From contig JAOXYB010058502.1 of NCBI GenBank assembly GCA_028565635.1, positions 1-10,911 of the forward strand: DNA of 10,911 nt, written 5' to 3'. The translations under genes were made by a program, and so were the position numbers. Positions 1 through 7,973 of this stretch are shown here, one piece after another. This DNA comes from Phoronis ovalis (taxonomy: Eukaryota; Phoronida; Phoronidae). Every line of letters begins with the position of its first letter. Positions within the stretch are counted from its first letter, which is position 1. Below the pieces are notes generated by a model that saw only the letters and a list, made by a program, of their open reading frames with translations, was not told the DNA's origin and searched no databases.

Positions 1-2
1 AA

Positions 3-122
3 GTTGTTACTCCACATTATCAAAAAGAGGTATTTACAAATAAGGCAAATCATCAAGCAATTCACAGAGCAAAAAATTTGTGGTTATTATTGATGGTGGT
101 ATTTGTGCTGCACAGTTATTGA
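3..122 (+). other. Short open frame running in from the left edge, unassigned
   Basis: A frame is open from the first full codon at base 3 to a TGA at 120-122, giving 39 residues that begin VVTPHYQKEV and end in a hydrophobic run. The composition looks coding-like, but I recognise no family. Downstream, 123-480 has frequent stops in all frames and nothing I can name. This could be the end of a decayed mobile-element gene lying to the left, or chance. Confidence 0.15.
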
Positions 123-491
123 TACAGCAATATTTTCATAAGCTATAGCATAAAAAAAGGACCGTCTTCCAAACCTTCATCGGACATCATCTATCACTTA
201 TGTAAAATGATATCAGTGTGTGTAAAAAATGTTATCACAACAAAGGACAATAAAAAAAACTCTGATAAGGAAGCCTTCAAACTGATCAGTATTTTTTAGA
301 ACTTTATTGGTATAGTTACTGATTATGCAATGAATCTTGTTTGACAAGGTGATAACTTTCGTGTTGATTATATGTTTCAGAAATATTAGTACGAAACAAT
401 ATCATCCTATGATTGTTTATGAACTGTGATACCATTATAAAATAATAAACAGATACATTTTTATTTTATTAATTTTATTAGAGCATGTGTA

Positions 492-603
492 TTATATACA
501 ACTTTGCATGGATTAACAAAGCACAAAAATATCTCTTATATACAACAGTATTGCATGAAATTAACAAAGCACAAAAATAACCTCTTATTTACAGTAGTGT
601 TGC
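492..603. repeat. Short tandem repeat, about 2.4 copies of a 44-49 bp unit
   Basis: The unit starts TTATATACAAC, runs through TTGCATG, and ends ATTAACAAAGCACAAAAATA plus CTCTT. The first copy starts at 492 and the second at 536. A partial third copy starts near 585 (TTATTTACAGTAGTGTTGC). The first two copies differ by a 3-base indel and a few substitutions, so the duplication is fairly recent. It overlaps the 3' end of the coding-like fragment at 536-733. Confidence 0.75.
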
Positions 604-733
604 CTTTGGCAAAATGTTTATCCCGTACCTCCTTGCTAACTCCATCAAGCAGGTGCTCTGGTACATTATGATGGATGAGGTTGAAATTACTTCTAATGCC
701 GTGTTTACCTAAATATAGAGAGCCATCTCTCGT
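536..733 (-). pseudogene. Possible decayed coding fragment, family unknown
   Basis: On the minus strand the frame is open for 65 codons between stops at 734-736 and 536-538, with no start codon at its beginning. The residues look natural, with segments such as LGKHGIRSNFNLIHHNVPEH and LLDGVSKEVRDKHFAKG. In an overlapping frame just upstream (712-768), a 19-codon stretch reads FFEGFRNGLTKREMALYI. That would join to LGKHGI if one base had been lost near 711-714. A G-x-T-x-x-E-h ... HGI pattern occurs in helix-turn-helix segments of some integrase-type transposon proteins, but that comparison is weak. I treat it as a possible broken mobile-element gene. Confidence 0.3.
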
Positions 734-862
734 TTAGTAAGCCCGTTTCTGAAGCCCTCAAAAAACTGCTAAAGAAATACTTATATTTTGACATTTTACG
801 ATATTAAAAGTAACTTTTGTTGCAACACAATTTTACTGGGTTTTACATCAAAGCTCGCTCAT

Positions 863-1509
863 TACAAGGTGACACGAAATAAATGGAACACTTCCACAAG
901 GTCATCCCTATAACTGAGACTCAGTAACTATGCTCAATGATTCTGCAGTTTTTTAATATGTTAAACTAATTATACTGGCACCTCTGCAAAAACGCTACTT
1001 CATAATCCCCAAAGTACTTAATTTGCTTTACTGTAGTTGACAAAACACATGATTTGATTTCTGCCAAAAAACGACGAAGACAAGACGTAAAAGTGATCAA
1101 ACTTTTTATTTGGGATAGCGCAGGTGCTATATAATCATTTTCTTTTTACTTCTAGACAGTTAATTTTGAAATGCTCGTACAACAAAGTGTAATTAAAGAG
1201 TTTTGCCAATACCACAAAAGCCAGTTAATGTACTAATATGATGTAGTATTACGCATAAGTTTTCTGCAAGTCCGAAAATGCAGACTCGATGTATAATTTA
1301 GACCCAAAACCACGACCGAAACTGGGGTAATGTCTGTCATGACGGGCGTTCGGTAGAATTTAAACTCGAAATTAGAAATGGTTGTTTGTAAATTAAACAC
1401 AGTTGAATGCATTTTGCAGATATATAGCTTTCATTAGTGTTTTAACAAATTATATAACCAAATTGTAGACAATTGTCTGAAAACCTAATTGTTTGCGTGT
1501 CACCTTGTA
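863..1509. mobile_element. Mariner-like non-autonomous element (MITE) with perfect 12-bp terminal inverted repeats
   Basis: TA + CAAGGTGACACG at 863-876 is exactly mirrored by CGTGTCACCTTG + TA at 1496-1509. The TA dinucleotides are the target-site duplication expected of Tc1/mariner elements, and the bases just inside the left end (AAATAAATGGAACAC) have the texture of mariner ends. The body is about 643 bp. I could not trace a transposase frame or a D,D,D/E pattern on either strand, so it is non-autonomous or heavily decayed. It lies about 340 bp beyond the stop codon of the Dickkopf-like gene. I see no other feature within it. Confidence 0.65.
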
Positions 1510-1776
1510 TCTATAAAATAATTACAAACATGTCCAGTGGCCAGCAGTTGGTATACGCTAGGTGGGAGTTATGTTGCTAAAGAACAGTCTAATTGTGCAC
1601 GTTTTTTTTTGTAACACCATTGATTAATCCTTATAATCCAATGTTACGCAGTTGTATTTGGTATGGTTTCTTACATATTTTGATGCTATAGTTTCATAAA
1701 TAGTTTATATTAAAGATATATGGCGAAATCACACGTCACACTTCTGCGTATGTTTGGGATGTTAAATAGAGAACGG

Positions 1777-1782
1777 TTTATT
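1777..1782 (-). terminator. Polyadenylation signal AATAAA for the Dickkopf-like gene
   Basis: Reading on the minus strand, AATAAA lies about 66 bases after the TAG stop at 1850-1848. A weaker ATTAAA lies at 1809-1804. Either would give a very short 3' UTR ending before the mariner-like element. The rest of 1510-1847 holds nothing recognisable. Confidence 0.5.
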
Positions 1783-1847
1783 TGGAATCTAGCACTGTTT
1801 TTTTTTAATATAAATATGATTGTTCTGCAAATTTTCATCACATGTCA

Positions 1848-1908
1848 CTAGATAGGTTTGCATCTCATATGATCAAAGTCCGTCCAGTACCTCCACGTCT
1901 CTTCTTCC
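1848..1908 (-). CDS. Exon 4: C-terminal tail with the tenth cysteine of domain 2
   Basis: The exon starts with the last base of codon 195 and ends with TAG at 1850-1848. It encodes EEETWRYWTDFDHMRCKPI after the split glutamate. C211 supplies the tenth cysteine of the colipase-like domain and lies in a C-K-P context like the end of DKK3 proteins. The run of glutamates spans the exon junction. Confidence 0.88.
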
Positions 1909-4262
1909 CTGCAATACAAAATATAATGTCAACAAATCTATCGTTATCTATCACCGTAGCAGATAAAGGAAAAAATAATCAATAAAAACAAATTTGGCTA
2001 ATTTTGAAGAATGCTATGCGTTGTACCACGAAGTTATATATGTTCATAATTTTTTTTTTCGGGGGACGAAAGCAAGTACTTACTCTTTTGATTGTTGTTT
2101 AGCAGTATTTTTGCAAATAAGTCCTTCTTCGCATGGGCATAGTTCATTAAAGCTGTATGCTAATCCTCCATTTGGTACATAGCACTTCGCTCCAATCTTT
2201 AATTTTGGTTTACAGATGTTTTGTCCGTGTTTTCTTGCACAACACATATCAGGGCCACAATCTCGGTCGTGTTTACAACGTGCACCTGCAGAATGGAACG
2301 CGATTTAAAATAATGTGGAATACTTTCCAAGTTAGTTCATGCAAGATTAGAGTTAGGAATTGATGACAAAAATAATTTTACTTATTAAAATATTTTCTGA
2401 TGTATACACATATATTTTTATTGCCAGGTCACATTTCCCTTTTTATAATATAATAGCTGAATGTTTCTCTCAGCAAAAAATTTGATTGATATGGTAAAGT
2501 GACCTGCAGCAAAATGCTGACATGCAACTGACACGACTATTGCTTGCTAAATACGTATAAAATAAACACAACACTATGGAAGTTGATATAACAACAAGAC
2601 TACTCAAAGATTATGGTCATGTCAAGTAGGTATCATTATCCCGACCCTAATATGACAACTAATATGACAAGTTTGTGCTTTGCATGATCTATTAATATAA
2701 AATGGTCAAAAAATAGAAGTACAGTACATGTAGATGATCTACTGAAGTGAAACGCAAGTTTTATCATTGCCTTTATACATTCCCCGAAAAAAGTAAACAT
2801 TAAAAAGACTATTTGTATTTTAACACTAATAAATCCTTACAAATAATATCACTGATGTACAAAAGTTATAATTGGAGTTAATTGAAAGAAATATTTCGAT
2901 ATTTCGGGGATTTATGAGTTGAGGAAAGATACATGTATTTATCCTTAACCCGTTATACACAGAGTCAAGTATATTGTATGAGTATAGTGGAAAAGCAACA
3001 TTGGGGATGTCACAAGAAATTGTTTGAACTTTGCCTCCGTAAAGGACACTTACCTGGTTGTGTACCCTTAATTGTTTTTTGACATCTGCCAAACATGCAG
3101 TCTAATCCTCTGTCACAGTGCCCATCTCGTCTGCAAGTATCACCTTCCTGTCTGTGGTACTCACAACTACCGTAATGTTGATCACAAAATTTTCCACGTC
3201 CACAAGATTTGTCGCTGCGACAAGGCTAAAATGAAAATAAATAATAGCAGTGACTAATTTTAGCAGATTTAATTTTTTGTTTATACGATTCTTTACTTTC
3301 GTTATTGCTGAAATGCTTTTGCTTTCTATACTCAAGTAAAGTTAAACGTAATTATACTAAATATATTTTTTAATACTATTTAATTTATTTTTGAGAAATT
3401 AAACTAATTTGGATAGTTTATTTTTGGAAACCATTACATTTTCGAATTCCTACATTTGAATTTGACTCTAGGCATCGCATTTGGTCCCTTTTTAAGTGCA
3501 GATATGGTATGTTTTCAGAAGGAGATAACAACTCACAAAATTAAAAAAAACGCATATTATAACATTCTGCGCAATCCTAGAAAATGTTTTAGGCAGATGT
3601 AAATGGAAAGGAATGATATATTATGACTGGTATGTTTGTTTTCAACTTCACCTGTTTCAAGGTATCAAAGAAGTTTACTTTATACCCTATCATTATAGCG
3701 TTGTTTTGTCAAAGGATCTGTCACTGGAGATGTTATTTTCATAATTCTGTGCACGCCGAATTAATTCTGTTTATCATTTATTATTTATCAAGTGTCAAAA
3801 TTTCCAGTAGTACTGTGTACTTTTAGTAAAAAAAAGAAAACATAAATTTATGCCAAATCACGCTTGAAATAGATGTGTTATATTTAGTTACTAAAAAAAA
3901 TCCCAATTAATTTCTTGACGTATTCAGTTTCACTGGAATTAACGTGTTAACACGTACGCATTAAAATATGTAAAAATCTTTGGATTTGCTTACACAAAGA
4001 TAATACATCTCAGTTGAAAGCAAAAGCAATTATTGTTGCGTCGGACACTTACAAAAAGTCTCTCTGTTGCATTTTCCTCTGTGTCATCCATTGTTAAAGA
4101 TCGTTCACTGTTTCGCTTTAAGTTCCTAGGATGCGGTATGTTATCATTATATTCCTTGTCAACATTTAAATGACTACTCCACGCAAAGTTCCAGATGTAC
4201 GCTGATGTAGGTGCTGTGTGGAATAGAGTCAATAAACATACTAATCCGGATAATAATTCCAT
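1848..4262 (-). CDS. Dickkopf-like secreted protein (DKK3-type), four coding exons, 214 aa
   Basis: Dickkopf proteins are secreted modulators of Wnt signalling; DKK1/2/4 bind the LRP5/6 co-receptors, whereas DKK3 is divergent and its role less settled. Exons 4262-4053, 3225-3054, 2285-2084 and 1908-1848 join in phases 0, 1 and 2 without a stop. Residues 1-21 are a signal peptide (hydrophobic core LLSGLVCLLTLF, likely cut after TSA). Residues 22-70 are acidic and polar with one N-glycosylation site, N64-A-T. Residues 72-118 form the first cysteine-rich domain (8 Cys). After a 12-residue linker, residues 131-211 form the colipase-like domain (10 Cys, with the C-C-A-R core at 142-145 and C-P-C at 177-179). 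The short linker and the CKP ending favour DKK3-like. The ATG at 4262 has a strong context (ACAATGG), and no upstream ATG exists in that frame back to 4283. Family assignment is firm; subfamily and Wnt function are inferred. Confidence 0.9.
1909..2083 (-). other. Intron 3 (phase 2, 175 bp)
   Basis: The short intron starts GTAAGT and ends TATTTTGTATTGCAG. It is the smallest intron in the gene. Confidence 0.85.
2084..2285 (-). CDS. Exon 3: Dickkopf C-terminal colipase-like domain
   Basis: This exon completes codon 128 and runs to the second base of codon 195 (phase 2, donor GTAAGT from 2083). It encodes nine of the ten cysteines of the second domain, at 131, 137, 142, 143, 152, 162, 177, 179 and 185. 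The diagnostic core is DMCCARKHGQNICKPKLKIG, followed by LCPCEEGLIC. In the Dickkopf and colipase families this domain carries five disulfides; in DKK1/2/4 it is the part that contacts LRP5/6. Confidence 0.93.
2286..3053 (-). other. Intron 2 (phase 1, 768 bp)
   Basis: The intron starts GTAAGTGTCC, the same first 10 bases as intron 1, and ends CCATTCTGCAG. It holds two of the window's three TACATGTA palindromes (2725-2732 and 2930-2937). Nothing else is recognisable. Confidence 0.85.
3054..3225 (-). CDS. Exon 2: Dickkopf N-terminal cysteine-rich domain
   Basis: This exon encodes residues 71-127 plus the first base of codon 128 (phase 1 donor, CAG|GTAAGT). Cysteines are at 72, 78, 84, 91, 101, 107, 113 and 118. 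The segments C-RSDKS-C, GRGKFC, C-RRDGHC and C-MFGRC match the Dickkopf N-terminal pattern (C-x5-C-x5-C ... C-x-R-D-x-x-C ... C-x-x-G-x-C). Two cysteines usual in the family are replaced, at H94 and D108, with the flanking spacing kept. Confidence 0.9.
3226..4052 (-). other. Intron 1 (phase 0, 827 bp)
   Basis: The intron starts GTAAGTGTCC and ends TTTTCATTTTAG on the minus strand. I see nothing else in it beyond AT-rich low-complexity sequence. Open frames within it on the plus strand (for example 3623-3826) show no family resemblance. Confidence 0.85.
4053..4262 (-). CDS. Exon 1: signal peptide and acidic N-terminal region
   Basis: This exon encodes residues 1-70 and ends after a complete codon (phase 0). 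The donor GTAAGT begins at 4052. It holds the signal peptide (1-21), a Trp- and Tyr-containing start to the mature chain (YIWNFAW), a possible dibasic site K49-R50, and the sequon N64-A-T. The N-terminal region of Dickkopf proteins is poorly conserved, so identity rests on the later exons. The 5' UTR is not resolved; it may be short or lie in an upstream exon. Confidence 0.85.
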
Positions 4263-4600
4263 TGTTGCAGTTATCACATTCAATTTTATAACACTAAAAA
4301 GTGATAACGTCGTCTTTGATGAAATCTTTAGATTTGCTGTTATTTTTTCAAACAGTTTTTTTCTTCTTTCTATACCAGTCAGAAAAAATATTTATTGAGC
4401 TTTCTGCAATTTTTTGCGGCTGTTTAGGCAGCAGTTTGTTACAATAACAAAAATCCTTACTTGCACGTATGGTGATATAAAGTGATATGTTACCTTTCGT
4501 GTCTGGAAATGGAATGTTTCACATATTATGCTACGTTATTTTTATTGCGAAGTATCAATTGTCAATTCTGACATTTTTCATTACATTTTCATTGCGATAT
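4263..4600. other. Proximal upstream region of the Dickkopf-like gene
   Basis: This is AT-rich sequence immediately 5' of the start codon. TTATAAAA on the minus strand at 4292-4285 resembles a TATA box but lies only about 22 bases before the ATG, which would leave almost no 5' UTR. I see no convincing initiator or upstream exon. Confidence 0.35.
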
Positions 4601-4893
4601 GATCACGTGACCCCAATTATACAATCAAATCCCAGTGTCAGAGGTGTGTGATTTTATAGTATTTCACAGTAGTTTAAACCACGTGTCCTTTTATCCACTA
4701 ATCAGAACAACTGAGTGTCAGTAAGATGTCAGGGATGTATTGTTCTCAGTGAAGTAAGTGTCAGGGTCGATCACGTGACGTTATGACCCAATCAGGTGTC
4801 AGGTGTCAGTACATGGAGTGGATGGTAATTGTGCTGTAATCATGCTTATTCAAGTCAATATAGAGATGCCAGTGTCAAGTTATGACACCTGAC
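4601..4893. promoter_or_regulatory. Cluster of GTGTCA(G) motifs with two CACGTG blocks, possible cis-regulatory region
   Basis: GTGTCA occurs at 4635, 4715, 4758, 4796, 4803 and 4872 on the plus strand and at 4883-4888 in reverse. The copies at 4796 and 4803 are in direct tandem, and 4872-4877 faces 4883-4888 as a hairpin. GATCACGTGAC occurs at 4601-4611 and 4769-4779. The cluster is about 340-630 bp upstream of the Dickkopf-like start codon. AGGTGTCA resembles a T-box half-site (AGGTGTGA), and AGGTGTGTG occurs at 4642; CACGTG is a bHLH E-box. A regulatory role is an inference; a decayed tandem repeat is the main alternative. Confidence 0.35.
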
Positions 4894-5188
4894 AAAAAAC
4901 GACAGCGATATTAGGTGCTATAAAAAACTTATTTTAATTTTTTCTTAATAAGGTTTAAAGTGAAACACTCTATGAAAAATGCAACTTCTTCAATGCGGAA
5001 TTCGATGACAATGACACCCTTGCATGACTGACTCCACTGAGACGTTTTGAAAAAGTCAGTGGTAGTTTCTATAAGTTAACCTGTTCTTAACCCGGTGTAA
5101 CGAAAGAAACCACTTTCTATGTCGATTCCTATGTCGTTAAGGTGATTTAATACCGATCTGCTGTGTGAGATGCACTCGGCTCGGACTA

Positions 5189-5544
5189 ACTGATACGAAC
5201 ATTAAGGCACGGCGCTCACAACTTCAATTTTTTTTTCGGCGTTCCACTTACATAGTTTTTATCACGCACTTCTATAAATATTTTACCTGTTTCTTTTTTG
5301 TATAGTTTGAATATCGGTTCTCGCATTTTAAACGTCGACATTTTTGGCAGGGTTTTGTGTACTAGCTATTTTTTGATATGCAAGTTAGTAATACTAGCGT
5401 TTTCAACCTGGATATTGGGTTAATTGCTCTCCTTTCCTCAATACCTATTTGTCTAGAAACCATTCGCTAATATTATCAATTTTCAGCTTTATCGTTTGTC
5501 TTAATGACATCTTTGTAAGCACCGACTGATACGAACATCAAGGC
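5189..5544. repeat. Pair of 20-bp direct repeats 336 bp apart
   Basis: ACTGATACGAACATYAAGGC occurs at 5189-5208 (Y = T) and 5525-5544 (Y = C), differing at one base. Similarity does not extend far on either side. It may mark the ends or internal parts of a dispersed repeat. The sequence between them, and the flank at 4894-5188, contains no gene I can recognise. Confidence 0.6.
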
Positions 5545-5549
5545 GTAGT

Positions 5550-6740
5550 TATGGCCCCCATTATGGCCCGGGTCCCATACGTAAGACGAATGATGTCAAT
5601 TTATGGCTAACCGGGATATTTCGATCAAAAATATAGATCCTTTTTAATTTTAATTAATTAAATCATCCTCTGATTTCCAGCGTTGATATCATCCCTGCAA
5701 CTATGTAAAATTAATATTTTAACAAACGTCGCCTTATTTGGCGGCCGAGTGTTTAGAAAAAAACACACAGTTTCAAAATTTTAAACTTTTCTTTGCATTT
5801 CTCACAACAAGCATAGGATTTGCACATAATTTGTGATTTAAATTTAATGTGCGTGATGTTTTTACTGTTTGTATACTGTCGTTCATGCGTTTTCTGTACC
5901 CCGCCGCGATAAATATGTATAAGTAAATTGCCAAGTTATTTGACACCCGGTGTATTATTATTATTCCATTGTTGTTTGTTACGATGTTGTCAGTTTTATA
6001 ATTGGATAATGGGTCGTAGACAAACAAAGTAATAGTCCGGCTATGAAAACCAGCAAGTAATGCCAGCCAGAGGTAAATACCAAATTCTTTACGGAAGTAA
6101 CTAATTATATAATATGCATAATGGTCAAAAACCTAAATTTAAAAAATAATTACTGGAGTTTTTCTCTAAGATGAAATTCGGTTAATTAATAATTATTCAA
6201 ATGCCTTTCGATGACACAAACACACAAAGCAAAACGATTTTTTTTAACAGCTTTCTCACCAAGTGACGCATAATGGATCACGCTGTCACCTGCATCGAGA
6301 GAAAGCATTTTTGGTATAATTCAAAATGTAGCGAAATTATATATGTGAAATTAAAATAACACTTTTATGAAATAAATATGTCTTCTGTATGTATTTCTAT
6401 CATACAAACTGTGGCAATTTACGATGTGATACGTTATCCTGATTGTATAAGGAAATTATAAATTAAAGAGCTTTCATCATAAATTTGAAATTAACAATAC
6501 TTCTTCTGTTGCCGAATATTTTTATTTCGCCCGTATTAAAGAGCCAAATTGGTTATTACCGTGCTATTTATTGTTTGTTGTATTGTAAACACCAGATGGT
6601 AACAGAGCTACACGTGCGCGCTGTCCGTGTAACACTTAAAAATAATGTAATATAAGTTAGACACTGGATAGACAAAGGCATTATAATCTGGATTATAGTG
6701 TATAGTAGCCAGATTTTAGATACTTAAAAAAAGTTACCGC
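5550..6740. other. Intergenic AT-rich stretch without a recognisable gene
   Basis: No frame in this stretch has a credible start, length or family signature. The only structure I can support is a potential hairpin at 6250-6306, listed separately. Confidence 0.6.
6250..6306. repeat. Nested inverted repeat, possible 57-nt hairpin
   Basis: GCTTTCTC (6250-6257) pairs perfectly with GAGAAAGC (6299-6306). Inside it, GTGAC (6263-6267) pairs with GTCAC (6285-6289). The two stems are separated by small asymmetric internal loops. Its function is unknown and no gene lies beside it. Confidence 0.4.
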
Positions 6741-7146
6741 AGTTTCCGAAAACAAACCCTCCCCGAAAAACCGTTCCTGGACGAATTACTGGAAACATGT
6801 CCGAAACTCTCATGCTACTTCAGTGTAACGATCATAATGTACTGTTATTTTTGCTTAATTATGTTCCTTCTCTGTGATACAGCTATTTTCCGAAAGATAG
6901 CTTTCGTAGCCAATAAACACTGATGAGAAAGGTCGCACTGGGCTTGTTTTCGGAAAACTCCGAATAGATATACCGAAGGCCAATTTTTCTCTCGCTCTAG
7001 TTGCATCAGTAATATGTTTCGGAAAAAAGTTGCATTTACACCCCCACACCCAAGCAATTTTCGAGATATTTGCCAGAAATATTGAAACCTCGACCCTGTG
7101 AATTTTTCTAACCAGAAACTGATTCGAGTATCTCCATTTCGATCTT

Positions 7147-7340
7147 GAATAAGGAAAAAGGAAATGGTCGACTCAAAATCGAATAACGCATAAGGAAATA
7201 GTTCCCTTAATTTCTTCATTCAGCTTAAAATCGTGTTCATTTTTCCTTATTCGGCTCAAAAAATTGGGGTTCTTAAGACCCGAACTATTTCTTGAAACCC
7301 TCAAATGAATAAGGAAAAGAAACATTATTCATTAAGGAAA
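7147..7340. repeat. Cluster of dispersed A(A)TAAGGAAA motifs in both orientations
   Basis: ATAAGGAAA or a one-base variant occurs at about 7149, 7190, 7309 and 7331 on the plus strand, and in reverse (TTTCCTTAT) at 7242-7250. GAATAAGGAAAAA near 7147 and TTTTTCCTTATTC near 7240 form an inverted pair. The 124-codon minus-strand frame at 7219-6845 runs through part of this block, so it is probably a by-product of repetitive sequence. The region 6740-7140 is also rich in TTTTCCGAAA-type words. Confidence 0.45.
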
Positions 7341-7807
7341 AAGGAGCTTATTTGTCATTCCTAATAAAGAATTTTATAAAGCTATTTAAAAGTTCCTTTG
7401 TTTCTGATCACAACAATTATGGAAATTGCATTTAATTAACTGGAAGAAATCCGATGATAGAACTGTTCGCAAAATTTAAAAATCTGCATTTTATTGCTTG
7501 TCAGCTAGAACGAGCTATTTCCTCCAAAAGGTAACATCAAGGACTAGATAATTATGTTTGAGTGAATGTGCAGGCACACCAAGTCAAATGAAGCAGAATC
7601 ACCAAAAGTACCGTTGGATCTGAAAAACAAAGGTTGAGTTTTTTTTAATGGGTTGCAGCAAAATTTAGGACATCTTCCAGGAGGGAGGTGGCGACATGTC
7701 TTAAGCACAACGTAGAAAAACTACATGCGCCATACATAGCTTACTGATAATAAATTAACACAATTATATTGAGTACAGTGTGTACTTAGTGAAGTGATAC
7801 TTTAAGG
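7340..7807. other. Intergenic stretch, nothing recognised
   Basis: AT-rich sequence with no open frame of note, no repeat pair I could find, and no RNA gene signature. Confidence 0.5.
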
Positions 7808-7973
7808 GTCTATATATAGACTCACTGTTTAAATTAAAATTCGTGAAAAATCCGCATTACATTTTTTTCCACTCAAAATAGATCTTTCCGAAACTTTAAC
7901 ATTCAAGCTATCTCATATTGGTATTTTCAAACTGTTGTGTGAATGTATAAAACATAATATGTGCTAAAACTAA

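Noticed and set aside
1994-2363. Plus-strand frames over exon 3
   Set aside because: They are antisense shadows of the Dickkopf C-terminal domain.
1848-3225. Prokineticin or colipase as the identity of the cysteine-rich gene
   Set aside because: Those families have one colipase-type domain, and prokineticins begin with a fixed AVIT segment. This protein has two cysteine-rich domains in Dickkopf order.
2826-3335. Two unspliced minus-strand frames over exon 2
   Set aside because: They run through splice sites or are in the wrong frame. The frame in phase with exon 1 gives the cysteine-rich domain.
3623-3826. Plus-strand frame of 67 codons in intron 1
   Set aside because: It has no family resemblance, is rich in Phe/Ile/Tyr as expected of AT-rich noise, and lies antisense within an intron.
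4263-4283. Seven-residue N-terminal extension of the first exon from 4283
   Set aside because: The codon at 4283 is TTG, not ATG. The ATG at 4262 has a strong start context and is followed at once by a signal peptide.
4285-4292. TTATAAAA as a TATA box for the Dickkopf-like gene
   Set aside because: It lies only about 22 bases from the start codon, which would leave practically no 5' UTR; AT-rich DNA gives such words by chance.
5773-6027. Minus-strand frame of 84 codons
   Set aside because: It begins at a TTG, has biased composition and no recognisable motif.
6845-7219. Minus-strand 124-codon frame as a gene
   Set aside because: It overlaps a repeat cluster and has no known motif and no splice or promoter support; kept only as part of a finding.
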